12,809 bases of DNA from Alkalinema sp. CAN_BIN05 (GTDB taxonomy: Bacteria; Cyanobacteriota; Cyanobacteriia; Leptolyngbyales; Leptolyngbyaceae), in NCBI GenBank assembly GCA_026786325.1, contig JAJAYH010000174.1, forward strand, positions 1 through 12,809, given 5' to 3'. The stretch's first letter is position 1. The number at the start of each line of letters is the position of its first letter. Of this stretch, positions 6,119-12,809 are shown one piece after another. Position numbers and translations under genes: made by a program. A model generated the notes under the pieces. That model worked only from the letters and a program-made list of their open reading frames with translations, was not told the DNA's origin and did no database searches.

Positions 6119-8029
6119 ATGAGTGTGATTGAAAGGCTTGAAATTGAGGAATGGGCTGAGGGACTTGATGTGGAGATCAAGCTTGCGGCTGGTCGTGATG
6201 GGCGGGGCGAGCTTCCGAAGGATTTTTTTGAGTCTTATGTGGCGATGGCGAATACGGTGGGTGGCTGTATTTTTCTGGGGATTAAGGAGCTTTCGGGACG
6301 TTTTGAGGTGGTTGGGATCCAGGATGTTGCTAAGGTTCAGAAGGAGCTTTGGGATAATCTTAACAATCGTCAGAAGGTTAATATTAATTTGCTGACGGAT
6401 AGTATGGTGACAGTTGTTGCTGATGAACAGGGTAGGCAGGTGATTAAGGTTCGCGTGCCTCGTGCTAAACGGACGGAACGGCCTATTTATATTGGTCAGA
6501 ATCCTTTGAAGGGGACTTATCGTCGCAATTATGAGGGGGATTATCTCTGTGATGATGAGATGGTTCGTCGGATGTTGGCGGAGCAGGTTGAGGAGTCGAG
6601 GGATGCTCGATTATTGGAGGGGTTTGGGTTTGATGATGTGGAGTTGAGTACGCTGAGTGCTTATCGAAACCAGTTTAAATCTAGTAAGCCGAGTCATCCG
6701 TGGCTGGAGTTGGATGATCAGGAATTTTTACGATCGATTGGAGGCTGGGGGCGCGATCGTCAGACTGGAGCGCAGGGTTTGACGATCGCGGGGTTATTGA
6801 TGTTTGGAAAATTGCCGTCTATTTTGGAGGCGCTTCCAAATTATGTGGTGGATTATCAGGAGCGTCCGCGATCGGTGGCTGAGGCGCGGTGGGTCGATCG
6901 GGTGACGACAGATGGAAGTTGGTCGGGTAATTTGTATGATTTTTATCGCCGGGTAATTCTGAAGTTAGTGGCGGATCTTAAGGTTCCTTTTAAGTTGATG
7001 GGTACCGACCGGGTGGATGATACCCCTGTGCATGAGACGTTGCGTGAGGCGTTGGTGAATACGTTGATTCATGGGGACTATACGGGGCGCGTTTCGGTGT
7101 TGGTGGTAAAGCAACCGGATTTGTTTGAGTTTCGGAATCCTGGGTTGATGCGTTTGTCTTTGGAGGAGGTGAAGCAGGGTGGGATTAGCGATTGCCGTAA
7201 TCGAAATTTGCAGAAGATGTTTCAGTTGGTTGGGTTGGGTGAGCAAGCTGGGTCGGGAATCTCGAAGATTTATAGTAATTGGAAGGCGTTAAATTGGCGA
7301 TCGCCTGAGTTTCAGGAACGATTAGAACCTTCGGAACATGTTGTGCTGGCTCTTAAAATGGTGGGTTTGTTGCCAGATGAGACGGTGCGGGAACTCGATC
7401 GTCGTTTTGGCGATCGGTTCCAGGGGTTATCGAGTGAGAAGAAGTTGGCTTTGGCGACGGTTGTGAATGAGGGACTGGTGACACACGCTCGTTTAATGGA
7501 GATGACTAGTGTTCATTCTAGAGATGTGACGTTGGCATTGAGTGCTTTGGTTAAAGCGGGTTTTCTAGAGTCAGAGGGAATTGGAAAAGGGCTAATCTAT
7601 TTCTTTCCTGATAAGCGGCCTGAGTATAGACAGGATTCTGATGGATTTGCACTAAATTTAGAATCAAGCTCCGATTGTTTGGATGTTAACTCTGATCATT
7701 TGGAATCAAGCTCCGATCACTTGGAATCAAGCTCCGATCGTTTGGAATCAAGCTCCGATCGTTGGGAGGTCTTAATGAAGATTTCAGAGAATGTGAGAGG
7801 AAAAAAGAAAGCGATTAAGGAGGATGTTCGGAATGTAATTTTGGGGCTTTGCCAAGATGGTTTTCTGACCCAACGGGAGCTTTCTACGTTATTGGGTCGA
7901 TCACCTCATACGTTAAGGAATAGTTATTTGAAGGAAATGATTCAATCGTATCAACTTGAACTGAGGTACCCACAGGTGATTAATCATCCCCATCAAGCTT
8001 ATCGATCGCGTCGTGAAAAGTTTAGTTAG
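6119..8029 (+). CDS. Schlafen AlbA_2-domain ATP-binding protein (COG2865-like)
   Basis: The 636-residue product has an N-terminal AlbA_2 domain: ESYVAMANTVGGCIFLGIKE at 38-57, then YIGQNPLKGTYRRNYEGDYLC around 124-144. A GHKL-type ATPase-like domain follows, with REALVNTLIHGDY (309-321), FRNPG (338-342) and GEQAGSGI (374-381). A winged-helix region lies around 435-497. Next is a tract of five 7-residue repeats (514-548, LESSSDH type). A C-terminal helix-turn-helix follows (KEDVRNVILGL, TQRELSTLLGRSPHTLRNSYL). COG2865 proteins are predicted DNA-binding regulators; some relatives sit in defence regions, but no role is shown here. No good Shine-Dalgarno precedes the ATG, yet no alternative start is available upstream. 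The gene lies between two direct repeats. Confidence 0.88.
   Translation: MSVIERLEIEEWAEGLDVEIKLAAGRDGRGELPKDFFESYVAMANTVGGCIFLGIKELSGRFEVVGIQDVAKVQKELWDNLNNRQKVNINLLTDSMVTVVADEQGRQVIKVRVPRAKRTERPIYIGQNPLKGTYRRNYEGDYLCDDEMVRRMLAEQVEESRDARLLEGFGFDDVELSTLSAYRNQFKSSKPSHPWLELDDQEFLRSIGGWGRDRQTGAQGLTIAGLLMFGKLPSILEALPNYVVDYQERPRSVAEARWVDRVTTDGSWSGNLYDFYRRVILKLVADLKVPFKLMGTDRVDDTPVHETLREALVNTLIHGDYTGRVSVLVVKQPDLFEFRNPGLMRLSLEEVKQGGISDCRNRNLQKMFQLVGLGEQAGSGISKIYSNWKALNWRSPEFQERLEPSEHVVLALKMVGLLPDETVRELDRRFGDRFQGLSSEKKLALATVVNEGLVTHARLMEMTSVHSRDVTLALSALVKAGFLESEGIGKGLIYFFPDKRPEYRQDSDGFALNLESSSDCLDVNSDHLESSSDHLESSSDRLESSSDRWEVLMKISENVRGKKKAIKEDVRNVILGLCQDGFLTQRELSTLLGRSPHTLRNSYLKEMIQSYQLELRYPQVINHPHQAYRSRREKFS
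7658..7762 (+). repeat. Five 21-bp tandem repeats inside the AlbA gene
   Basis: Five consecutive 21-bp units encode LESSSDC, LDVNSDH, LESSSDH, LESSSDR and LESSSDR. Units 3 to 5 are almost identical at DNA level; unit 2 is the most diverged. The tract forms an acidic, serine-rich hinge between the ATPase/winged-helix part and the C-terminal helix-turn-helix. Confidence 0.95.
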
Positions 8030-8120
8030 GAATTTCGATCGGTTTCTAGGGGTAAAACTGGTGGTTTTTGAGCGATGTTTTGATCCGATTTTTATGGTTT
8101 ATATTGGTGTGAACTGAGGG
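8003..8120. repeat. Direct repeat, right copy, at the 3' end of the AlbA gene
   Basis: This is the partner of the copy at 5865-5980, 2138 bp away. It covers the last nine codons including the stop of the AlbA gene plus about 90 bp downstream. Three of the six differences in the 70-bp core fall in the coding part. Recombination between the copies would remove the AlbA gene and leave one copy. Confidence 0.85.
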
Positions 8121-8201
8121 AAATTAGGGCATAAATGAGGGGTATGGAAGGCCGATCGGTACAGGCCGCACCACCACAGAATCGGGCAAAATAAGGTTGA
8201 A

Positions 8202-8240
8202 ATTTTAGTCCAATTTTAGTCCAGTGCTTTTAGTAGTCCA
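8202..8240. repeat. Short repeat ATTTTAGTCCA
   Basis: Two adjacent 11-bp copies lie at 8202-8212 and 8213-8223. A variant, TTTTAGTAGTCCA, follows at 8228-8240 and runs into AAAAAA. The surrounding 8121-8400 contains no gene I can support. Confidence 0.6.
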
Positions 8241-8534
8241 AAAAATACGATCGGAAAGCCTTGCTGTAATAGAGTTTCAGGATACCTAGATATTTTGGGT
8301 TAACTGCGTAACACACAGAAGTCCAAGGGCGGGAAATAGTCTAAATGTACTATGAGAATTTTGAGGGATTTATAGGGGTAAATCGATCGGAAGTCGATCA
8401 TCTTTCAGCAGTAGTTCCCCTCGCCTCCAACCCGCTAGAGCTATACTAAAACCAAGATATTTGTAACCCCTCGAACAAACCCTCGACCGCCTCACCGAAG
8501 AATCCAACACCTACAAACCCAGCAGCAGCCTCTT

Positions 8535-8570
8535 AAGCAAGACTTGTCTTAAGTCACAAGTCAAGACTCA
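8535..8570. repeat. Dodecad repeat locus 5
   Basis: Three 12-bp units lie in a gene-less region. AAGACTTGTCTT at 8539-8550 is a small palindrome, and AAGACT recurs at 8563-8568. Confidence 0.6.
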
Positions 8571-8810
8571 AATAATCCTCCAATTCCTAAAAACCTACAG
8601 ACTTTCTTCTCCTCCCCAGCCATTCAGACCCAATACCATAGAACAACCCCTTCACTGACAAAACATCATGGCCAATTCATTAGCGGCAACCCCTGCACCT
8701 GCGACAACATGACCACCTGGCCCAACCATGACACCCTTCCCCTCATTCACCCATCAACACAAACGATCGCCTGTACCGACTCCGCCAAAACCTAGCCACA
8801 AACGGAATCA
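8551..8810 (+). pseudogene. Coding-like remnant, not recognised
   Basis: The stretch 8030-8934 has no convincing gene, but part of it looks formerly coding. One + frame stays open from about 8552 to a TAG near 8800. It includes HGQFISGNPCTCDNMTTW and NHDTLPLIHPS, with a CxCDN motif. A neighbouring frame continues with INTNDRLYRLRQNLATNGINS and a stop, as if one frameshift separates the two. No suitable start codon exists at the beginning. I do not recognise the family. Further left (about 8470-8560) another open frame includes LEQTLDRLTEESNTYKPSSS. All of this could be chance in C-rich DNA. Confidence 0.25.
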
Positions 8811-8828
8811 ACTCCTAGGCTCTGTATC

Positions 8829-8876
8829 AAGACTTGCGCTAAGACCTGTATTGAGTCTTAAGTAAGACTGCAAACT
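8829..8876. repeat. Dodecad repeat locus 6, downstream of the RNase Z gene
   Basis: Units start at 8829 (AAGACT), 8841 (AAGACC), 8853 (GAGTCT) and 8865 (AGACTG), a 12-bp period. AGTCTT at 8854-8859 and AAGACT at 8864-8869 form a perfect stem with a 4-base loop. It lies about 60 bp past the RNase Z stop; a hairpin without a U-run could serve for processing, but this is not shown. Confidence 0.7.
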
Positions 8877-8934
8877 CTCCTGATAAAATCTGTAGCCTTT
8901 CGCCTGTGGAGCGATCGGGCTACTTAATCCGTCA

Positions 8935-9981
8935 TCAAGCCCTTTTCTTAACCACAATTTTCTTCTTAACTTCAGCCTTCACAGTATCAACTTGCGACAC
9001 GACTTGCGCCTCATTTTGAGACTTGTTTTGAGAATCTGCGCTACCCTCTCGTTTTCTCTGCACCTCAAACGACCAAAAATCCTTCGCCATCAGCGTATTT
9101 GGAAAAATCGTCTGCGCCTCCGCCAACAAATCCTTCCACTCCAGCCCCCCATTCCCCGGCGCATACCTCGGACTAAAATGCGTCATCAAAAGAGTATCCA
9201 CCCCCGCCAAATGCGCCGTCTGAGCCGCCATCGTAGACGTTGAATGTTGCCGAGCAATAGCCATCTCCGCATCCGCATGAGAATAAGTCGCCTCATGAAT
9301 CAACACATCCGCCCCGCGCGCCAACTCCACTGCCCGATCGCAAAAAACAGTATCCGTACAATAAACAACACTCCGACCTCGCTCCATCGGACCCACAAAA
9401 TCCGCCCCCTCAAACACCCGACCATCCTCCAACGTCACCCGCCCGCCCCGCTTCAACTCACCATAAACCGGACCAAACGGAATCCCCAACGCCTTCGCCT
9501 TCTCCACATCAAAAATTCCCACCTTATCGCGCTCCGTCACCCGAAACCCATGGGCCGTCACCCGATGCTTCAACAGCGCACAATCCACCCTAAACTCACC
9601 ATCATCCATCACAAATCCCGGCTTCACCACATGCACCCGCACCGGATAGGACAAATGCGTCTGTGAAAACCGCCGCGCCGCCGCCAAATAATCCCCCAAC
9701 TCAGGAGGACCATAAATATCAATCTCCGACACCGCCCCCGCCAACCCACAACTCGCCAACAACCCCATCAACCCAAACGTATGATCGCCATGCATATGCG
9801 TAATAAAAATTCGGCGAATCTGACTCGATCGCAGCTCACTCCGTAAAAACTGATGCTGCGTCCCCTCCCCACAATCAAACAACCACACCTCCGATCGCTG
9901 CGGCAACCTCAACGCCACACTCGACACATTCCGCGATCGCGTCGGCACCCCAGAACTCGTCCCCAAAAAAGTAATCTCCAT
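8935..9981 (-). CDS. rnz: Ribonuclease Z (tRNA 3' processing endonuclease) with a repeat-derived tail
   Basis: This is a 348-residue metallo-beta-lactamase-fold nuclease that cuts tRNA precursors after the discriminator base. The start [15 protein letters not shown] is typical. Zinc ligands visible are HMHGDH (H62, H64, D66, H67), H139 in LKHRV, D210 in CTDT and H268 in MTHFSPRY. I chose the ATG at 9981, where GGGGGA lies seven bases upstream; a GTG at 9996 would add five residues. Family members usually have about 305-320 residues. The excess is at the C-terminus: four 4-residue units ([16 protein letters not shown]) encoded by the dodecad repeat, then a basic end ([10 protein letters not shown]). 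The body should be functional. Confidence 0.93.
   Translation of the reverse strand: MEITFLGTSSGVPTRSRNVSSVALRLPQRSEVWLFDCGEGTQHQFLRSELRSSQIRRIFITHMHGDHTFGLMGLLASCGLAGAVSEIDIYGPPELGDYLAAARRFSQTHLSYPVRVHVVKPGFVMDDGEFRVDCALLKHRVTAHGFRVTERDKVGIFDVEKAKALGIPFGPVYGELKRGGRVTLEDGRVFEGADFVGPMERGRSVVYCTDTVFCDRAVELARGADVLIHEATYSHADAEMAIARQHSTSTMAAQTAHLAGVDTLLMTHFSPRYAPGNGGLEWKDLLAEAQTIFPNTLMAKDFWSFEVQRKREGSADSQNKSQNEAQVVSQVDTVKAEVKKKIVVKKRA
8983..9030. repeat. Dodecad repeat locus 7, inside the RNase Z gene
   Basis: On the + strand four 12-bp units each end in TTG (unit ends at 8994, 9006, 9018 and 9030). On the coding strand each unit begins with CAA, so glutamine recurs every four residues. Sequence similarity to locus 6 (GTATCAAGACTTGCG against GTATCAACTTGCG) ties it to the intergenic family. 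Confidence 0.75.
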
Positions 9982-10144
9982 CCCAGAATCCCCCACTCAC
10001 AAAAACGTAGCAATAGAACCACTATAAATCCCCCATACAAAACCGCCCTAAAATCAAGCATCCGTTAAGACTTGATATTTATAAATCTAAAGAATAAAAT
10101 TCAATTGTCACACAGAATAAGACGAAAATGAGAAACAGTGGAGA

Positions 10145-10172
10145 TTGAAATGAGAGAATAAGATAATATAGA
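10145..10172 (+). promoter_or_regulatory. Candidate promoter for the PAP2 gene
   Basis: TTGAAA (10145-10150) and TATAGA (10167-10172) are 16 bp apart and would start transcription near 10179, just before the ATG at 10191. The 9982-10190 spacer separates divergent RNase Z and PAP2 genes and also has a lone AAGACTTG at 10067. Confidence 0.4.
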
Positions 10173-10190
10173 TTTTTTGTACCGGACCTG

Positions 10191-10874
10191 ATGAAAAAAC
10201 TCACTGCTTCCCTATCTCAAATTAACGCTAAAACCTCTCAGATGATAGGACTCAGTTTGATCAGTCTCGCCCTTTGCTTCAGCTTATTACTGTTGATCGG
10301 TTGGCTTTGTGAGGAAGTCTTGGAAAAAGAGCTTTTTGGATTCGATCGGGCAATCTTACTCAGTATTCATCAATGGGCAAGTCCTCAATTAGATAATCTA
10401 ATGATCACATTGACTCGGTTGGGAGACCCAGAATGGGTGATAGTGGTCGTAATTGCAACGCTAGTTTGGTTTGGTTTAAAGCGACGATATTCTCAAGTGG
10501 TGATGTTTACGATCGCCTTAGCTGGAGCATTCGTTTTAAATACAGGAATGAAACTAATTTTTGCGAAACCACGTCCAGAACTTTGGCCAAGATTGATTCC
10601 AGAGACATCTTTCAGTTTTCCCAGTGGTCATGCCTTAGGTTCGATGGTTCTCTATGGAGTCTTGGCCTATCTGTTGTCACGCCTATTTCCTCAAAAGTCA
10701 ATGATTTTTTATGGGATATCTGCTGTCGTGATTGGAGCGATCGGCTTAAGTCGGTTGTACTTAGGGGTTCACTGGCCCACGGATATTTTTGCGGGCTATG
10801 GTGTCGGATTTCTCTGGGTGATGATGAATATCGCATTCTTTAATTGGCAAACTCAAACAAAATCTATCAAATAA
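10191..10874 (+). CDS. PAP2-family membrane lipid phosphatase
   Basis: The 227-residue integral membrane protein carries all three acid-phosphatase motifs of the PAP2 superfamily: KLIFAKPRP (K121 to P129), PSGH (144-147) and SRLYLGVHWPTD (187-198, with H194 and D198). Hydrophobic segments lie near 17-38, 82-97, 104-117, 149-165, 171-186 and 200-217, fitting a six-helix protein. Relatives dephosphorylate phosphatidate, phosphatidylglycerol phosphate or undecaprenyl pyrophosphate; the exact substrate cannot be told from the sequence. It is monocistronic, divergent from RNase Z and convergent with the channel gene. Only GGA precedes the ATG as a ribosome site. Confidence 0.9.
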   Translation: MKKLTASLSQINAKTSQMIGLSLISLALCFSLLLLIGWLCEEVLEKELFGFDRAILLSIHQWASPQLDNLMITLTRLGDPEWVIVVVIATLVWFGLKRRYSQVVMFTIALAGAFVLNTGMKLIFAKPRPELWPRLIPETSFSFPSGHALGSMVLYGVLAYLLSRLFPQKSMIFYGISAVVIGAIGLSRLYLGVHWPTDIFAGYGVGFLWVMMNIAFFNWQTQTKSIK

Positions 10875-10881
10875 AAATGGA

Positions 10882-10913
10882 GCGTTACTAATTTATATCT
10901 TTCTTCGTAACGC
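10882..10913. terminator. Inverted repeat between convergent genes, possible shared terminator
   Basis: GCGTTAC (10882-10888) pairs with GTAACGC (10907-10913), a 7-bp stem with an 18-base AT-rich loop. It sits in the 50-bp gap between the convergent PAP2 and channel genes. On the minus strand TCCATTTTTATTT follows, giving a modest U-run for the channel gene; on the + strand there is only AATTTG. Confidence 0.5.
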
Positions 10914-10924
10914 CCAATTTGATT

Positions 10925-12079
10925 CTATGAATCTGATTTCACCTTAAACCATTGATCATAGAGTTGCTGATAGCCCTCATTTTCCCGTAGCTTTAACAAC
11001 GCACTATTAATTAATTTTCGGTAAAGACTACCATTAGTAAGCGCAATGCCATAACTTTCATCTCTTAAGGATTCTCCAACAATTTGAACTAAACCTTTAG
11101 CATCATGGGCTGCATAGTATCTCAGTACTGGGCCATCAAAAATAACAGCATCAACTTTTTCAGTTAATAAAGCCTCATAAGCCATTTCAATTTTGTCTAC
11201 AGTCAATAGCGTTATTGATTTATTCTGTAAAAAATCCGCAGCAGTACTTCTGGCAAGAGTGACCGCCGATCGCCCCTTAAGATCATCTAGTCCCTTAATA
11301 TCGCCTTGAAGACTTTGAACAGTCATTCCGGTCGTCACGGTCGCTGTAAAATACGCCACGAATAAAACTGCGACAAACATCCACATCACCGCCATAATTC
11401 TCCCCAAGGCACCCTTTGGCATTTCTTCAGCTTGGGTAGCGAGGGTTGAAGCGGCCCACCAAGCCGCGATAAAAATGCCAGGGAAATAAGATTCTGCGAT
11501 CGAGCTATCAGGATGGCGACGTTCAAATAACCAAATAACATGAGCCGCAATAACGACCATCAATAAGGCTAAACCAAACAGTTGTAATAGCGTGGGTGAA
11601 AATAGATCGCGCAGCAAATTTGGAAGCATTCCTACTTTTTTAGGATTGCGGATGAGTATTTGCAATCCAGAATTGAACATAGGGTAAGAGAAATCTAGAG
11701 TTGCCTCTCGTTCTGCGGTGATCGAAATAGCTGCGATCGCAATATCTGCCTTGTTTTCTCGTACAGCACTTAGCATCTCGGCAAGGGTCTTGTAGGTCGT
11801 AATTTTAGACTCAACCCCCATTTGAGTCGCAATTTTTTGCCATAATTCAATGCTGAATCCGGTCAACTTTCCTTCATTCTCCATAACAAAAGGTGGAATA
11901 ATTCGAGTTGCAACACGTAATACTTTTTTGGTACTGACGGCGGATATGGCAGGAGTAACAGGGGTCTGAGCGATCGCAGAATCTAGCTTGGGCTGCGCGA
12001 TCGTCATTAGTCCTACCCAAAGGAAGACCAATAATCCTAAGACCCAATATGCTCTAATTTTTATATTTAATTTCATCAT
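10925..12079 (-). CDS. GluR0-like ligand-gated ion channel (periplasmic binding lobes plus pore)
   Basis: The layout is that of prokaryotic ionotropic glutamate receptors (numbering from the ATG at 12079, 384 residues). It runs: signal peptide or anchor 1-37 ending near AIA; ligand-binding lobe 1 about 52-145 (LRVATRIIPPFVMENEGKL, ADIAIAAISIT); membrane helix about 161-183; pore loop about 202-225; helix about 226-248; and lobe 2 about 259-375 (DLKGRSAVTLARSTAADF, DAVIFDGPVLRYY). The second helix ends in AYFTATVTT, comparable to the SYTANL gating motif of animal receptors. Instead of the K-channel filter TVGYG found in Synechocystis GluR0, the pore loop reads STLATQAEEMPKG, so ion selectivity is unclear. 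A TTG at 12088 would add three residues. The ligand is probably an amino acid. Confidence 0.85.
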   Translation of the reverse strand: MMKLNIKIRAYWVLGLLVFLWVGLMTIAQPKLDSAIAQTPVTPAISAVSTKKVLRVATRIIPPFVMENEGKLTGFSIELWQKIATQMGVESKITTYKTLAEMLSAVRENKADIAIAAISITAEREATLDFSYPMFNSGLQILIRNPKKVGMLPNLLRDLFSPTLLQLFGLALLMVVIAAHVIWLFERRHPDSSIAESYFPGIFIAAWWAASTLATQAEEMPKGALGRIMAVMWMFVAVLFVAYFTATVTTGMTVQSLQGDIKGLDDLKGRSAVTLARSTAADFLQNKSITLLTVDKIEMAYEALLTEKVDAVIFDGPVLRYYAAHDAKGLVQIVGESLRDESYGIALTNGSLYRKLINSALLKLRENEGYQQLYDQWFKVKSDS

Positions 12080-12145
12080 GTCATCCAAACTTTAAACAGA
12101 TTCTAACGAAGATTTCAAATATGATGTCTTAAGATTTCAATTGAC

Positions 12146-12472
12146 TCAGTGTATGACCAACAATGCCCAAGCAGCTTCACAGGTGATATAGTTTGATTTC
12201 TCAACCCGATCGTCTTCCCGTCGTTTTATATTTGGTGTTGTCCTGCAATGGTTATGGTGTTGCCCTTGATTTTCTAACTCTCCAAAAGAATCGATCGGAG
12301 TGATCATTGTTTTGGGAGAGACCAGTTGCTGGGATAAAGCAGGTGATAGGGCGGGGCGCATAAAGTAAAGCTGAGAGCTGACCATTGCAGCACAGCACAG
12401 AATTTGGACTGGGGTATGGGGAACCAGGTATTTTAAAAATATAAAATTGGGTGTAAAGATGGGAAATGGCAT
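12146..12472 (-). CDS. Doubtful small ORF in the spacer between channel and transposase
   Basis: The 12080-12531 spacer has no recognised gene. One minus-strand ORF of 108 codons fills most of it. Its first 45 residues are fairly hydrophobic (FIFLKYLV, VQILCCAAMV) and the second half is polar with clustered histidines (NQGQHHNHC). No ribosome binding site precedes the ATG, and no family is recognised. It lies downstream of the transposase in the same direction. It may be a chance ORF; the spacer also has an AGTCTT-like remnant near 12125 (GATGTCTTAAGATT). Confidence 0.22.
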   Translation of the reverse strand: MPFPIFTPNFIFLKYLVPHTPVQILCCAAMVSSQLYFMRPALSPALSQQLVSPKTMITPIDSFGELENQGQHHNHCRTTPNIKRREDDRVEKSNYITCEAAWALLVIH

Positions 12473-12531
12473 AGTGAGTTACTGCTTGAGTGTTGTGGTG
12501 TCATGAAAAAATAATAATAGGGTAATTGCTC

Positions 12532-12809
12532 TCATGAAGTCATTACATTTTTCTGATTCTGCTTTGCAAACAATCGACAAAATACCTGAGCAGCCGTTTC
12601 TCCTTTCTGCAAACAGTTATGAGCAAATAGAATCAATTGTTCAATCAAGGCTTGAGCTTGCTGTCGACAGGCCGTTCCAATGGATTGATTGGGAGCGGTG
12701 GGCGGTTTACCATTCCTTTGTTCCGATGACTTGGGCAAACAACCCAGATGCAAGATAGAATACGCCACAAACACTAAACACCAATGGGCTTTAATGGCTG
12801 AAAATGAAC
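12532..12809 (-). CDS. IS transposase, C-terminal part (cut by window edge)
   Basis: The minus-strand frame is open from the window edge to a TGA at 12532-12534, giving 92 residues. The stretch SAIKAHWCLVFVAYSILHL, then the linker SIGTACRQQAQALIEQLILFAH and the ending FCRLFAKQ, resembles the C-termini of DDE transposases common in cyanobacteria (IS701-like or a related IS4-group family). A GTG at 12774 is only an internal codon, since the frame continues upstream of it. The catalytic domain lies beyond the edge, so whether the element is intact is unknown. No terminal inverted repeat was identified in the AT-rich DNA just left of the stop. Confidence 0.65.
   Translation of the reverse strand, partial: SFSAIKAHWCLVFVAYSILHLGCLPKSSEQRNGKPPTAPNQSIGTACRQQAQALIEQLILFAHNCLQKGETAAQVFCRLFAKQNQKNVMTS

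Noticed and set aside
8992..9666. Two + strand ORFs opposite RNase Z
   Set aside because: They are antisense to conserved RNase Z motifs and are rich in arginine, histidine and proline, as expected of shadow frames.
12534..12758. 74-codon + strand ORF at the right end
   Set aside because: It is antisense to the transposase C-terminus, which has recognisable sequence and stays open to the window edge.

Overview
The window looks like cyanobacterial chromosome. CGATCG and the octamer GCGATCGC (the HIP1 palindrome typical of many cyanobacteria) recur in genes and spacers, for example at 5336-5343. The gene content fits: an aerobic-type cobalamin cluster with CobG, a fused CbiE/CbiT protein, a Uma2 nuclease and a GluR0-like receptor channel. 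No rRNA, tRNA or CRISPR array was recognised.

Left block (1-3603): cobalamin biosynthesis. cobG, cobH and the start of cobI run leftward as one operon behind a clear cobalamin riboswitch. cobL (cbiET) runs rightward, and its start codon lies only about 20 bp from the 5' end of that riboswitch. The riboswitch is read-through open in the cobG frame, so the true cobG start is a GTG with its own Shine-Dalgarno site downstream of the aptamer. CobI makes precorrin-3A, CobG converts it to precorrin-3B, CobL methylates and decarboxylates precorrin-6Y, and CobH rearranges precorrin-8X to hydrogenobyrinate.

Middle block (3604-8934): accessory DNA. It holds a decayed HD-phosphohydrolase remnant, a Uma2 nuclease, two small exported proteins of unknown function and a Schlafen/AlbA-type ATP-binding protein. 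A 70-bp direct repeat (64 of 70 identical) flanks the AlbA gene, and the left copy carries the last codons of a lost paralogue. About 900 bp of mostly gene-less, partly coding-like DNA follows. Base composition switches here: the + strand is C/A-rich before about 3600, G/T-rich from 3600 to about 8400, then C/A-rich again to about 10060, and this does not simply follow gene direction.

Right block (8935-12809): RNase Z with a repeat-derived tail (-), a PAP2 lipid phosphatase (+), a GluR0-like ligand-gated channel with an unusual pore (-), a spacer with one doubtful small ORF, and the C-terminal part of a transposase entering from the right edge (-).

The most distinctive signal is a dispersed, degenerate 12-bp-period repeat built on AAGACT/AGTCTT. 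It occurs in at least seven places between 3825 and 9030, usually at gene ends. In two genes (Uma2 and RNase Z) it has become part of the reading frame as a 4-residue-period tail. A second, 7-bp repeat family occurs in the cob block, in the cobG-cobH spacer and inside the cobL interdomain linker.
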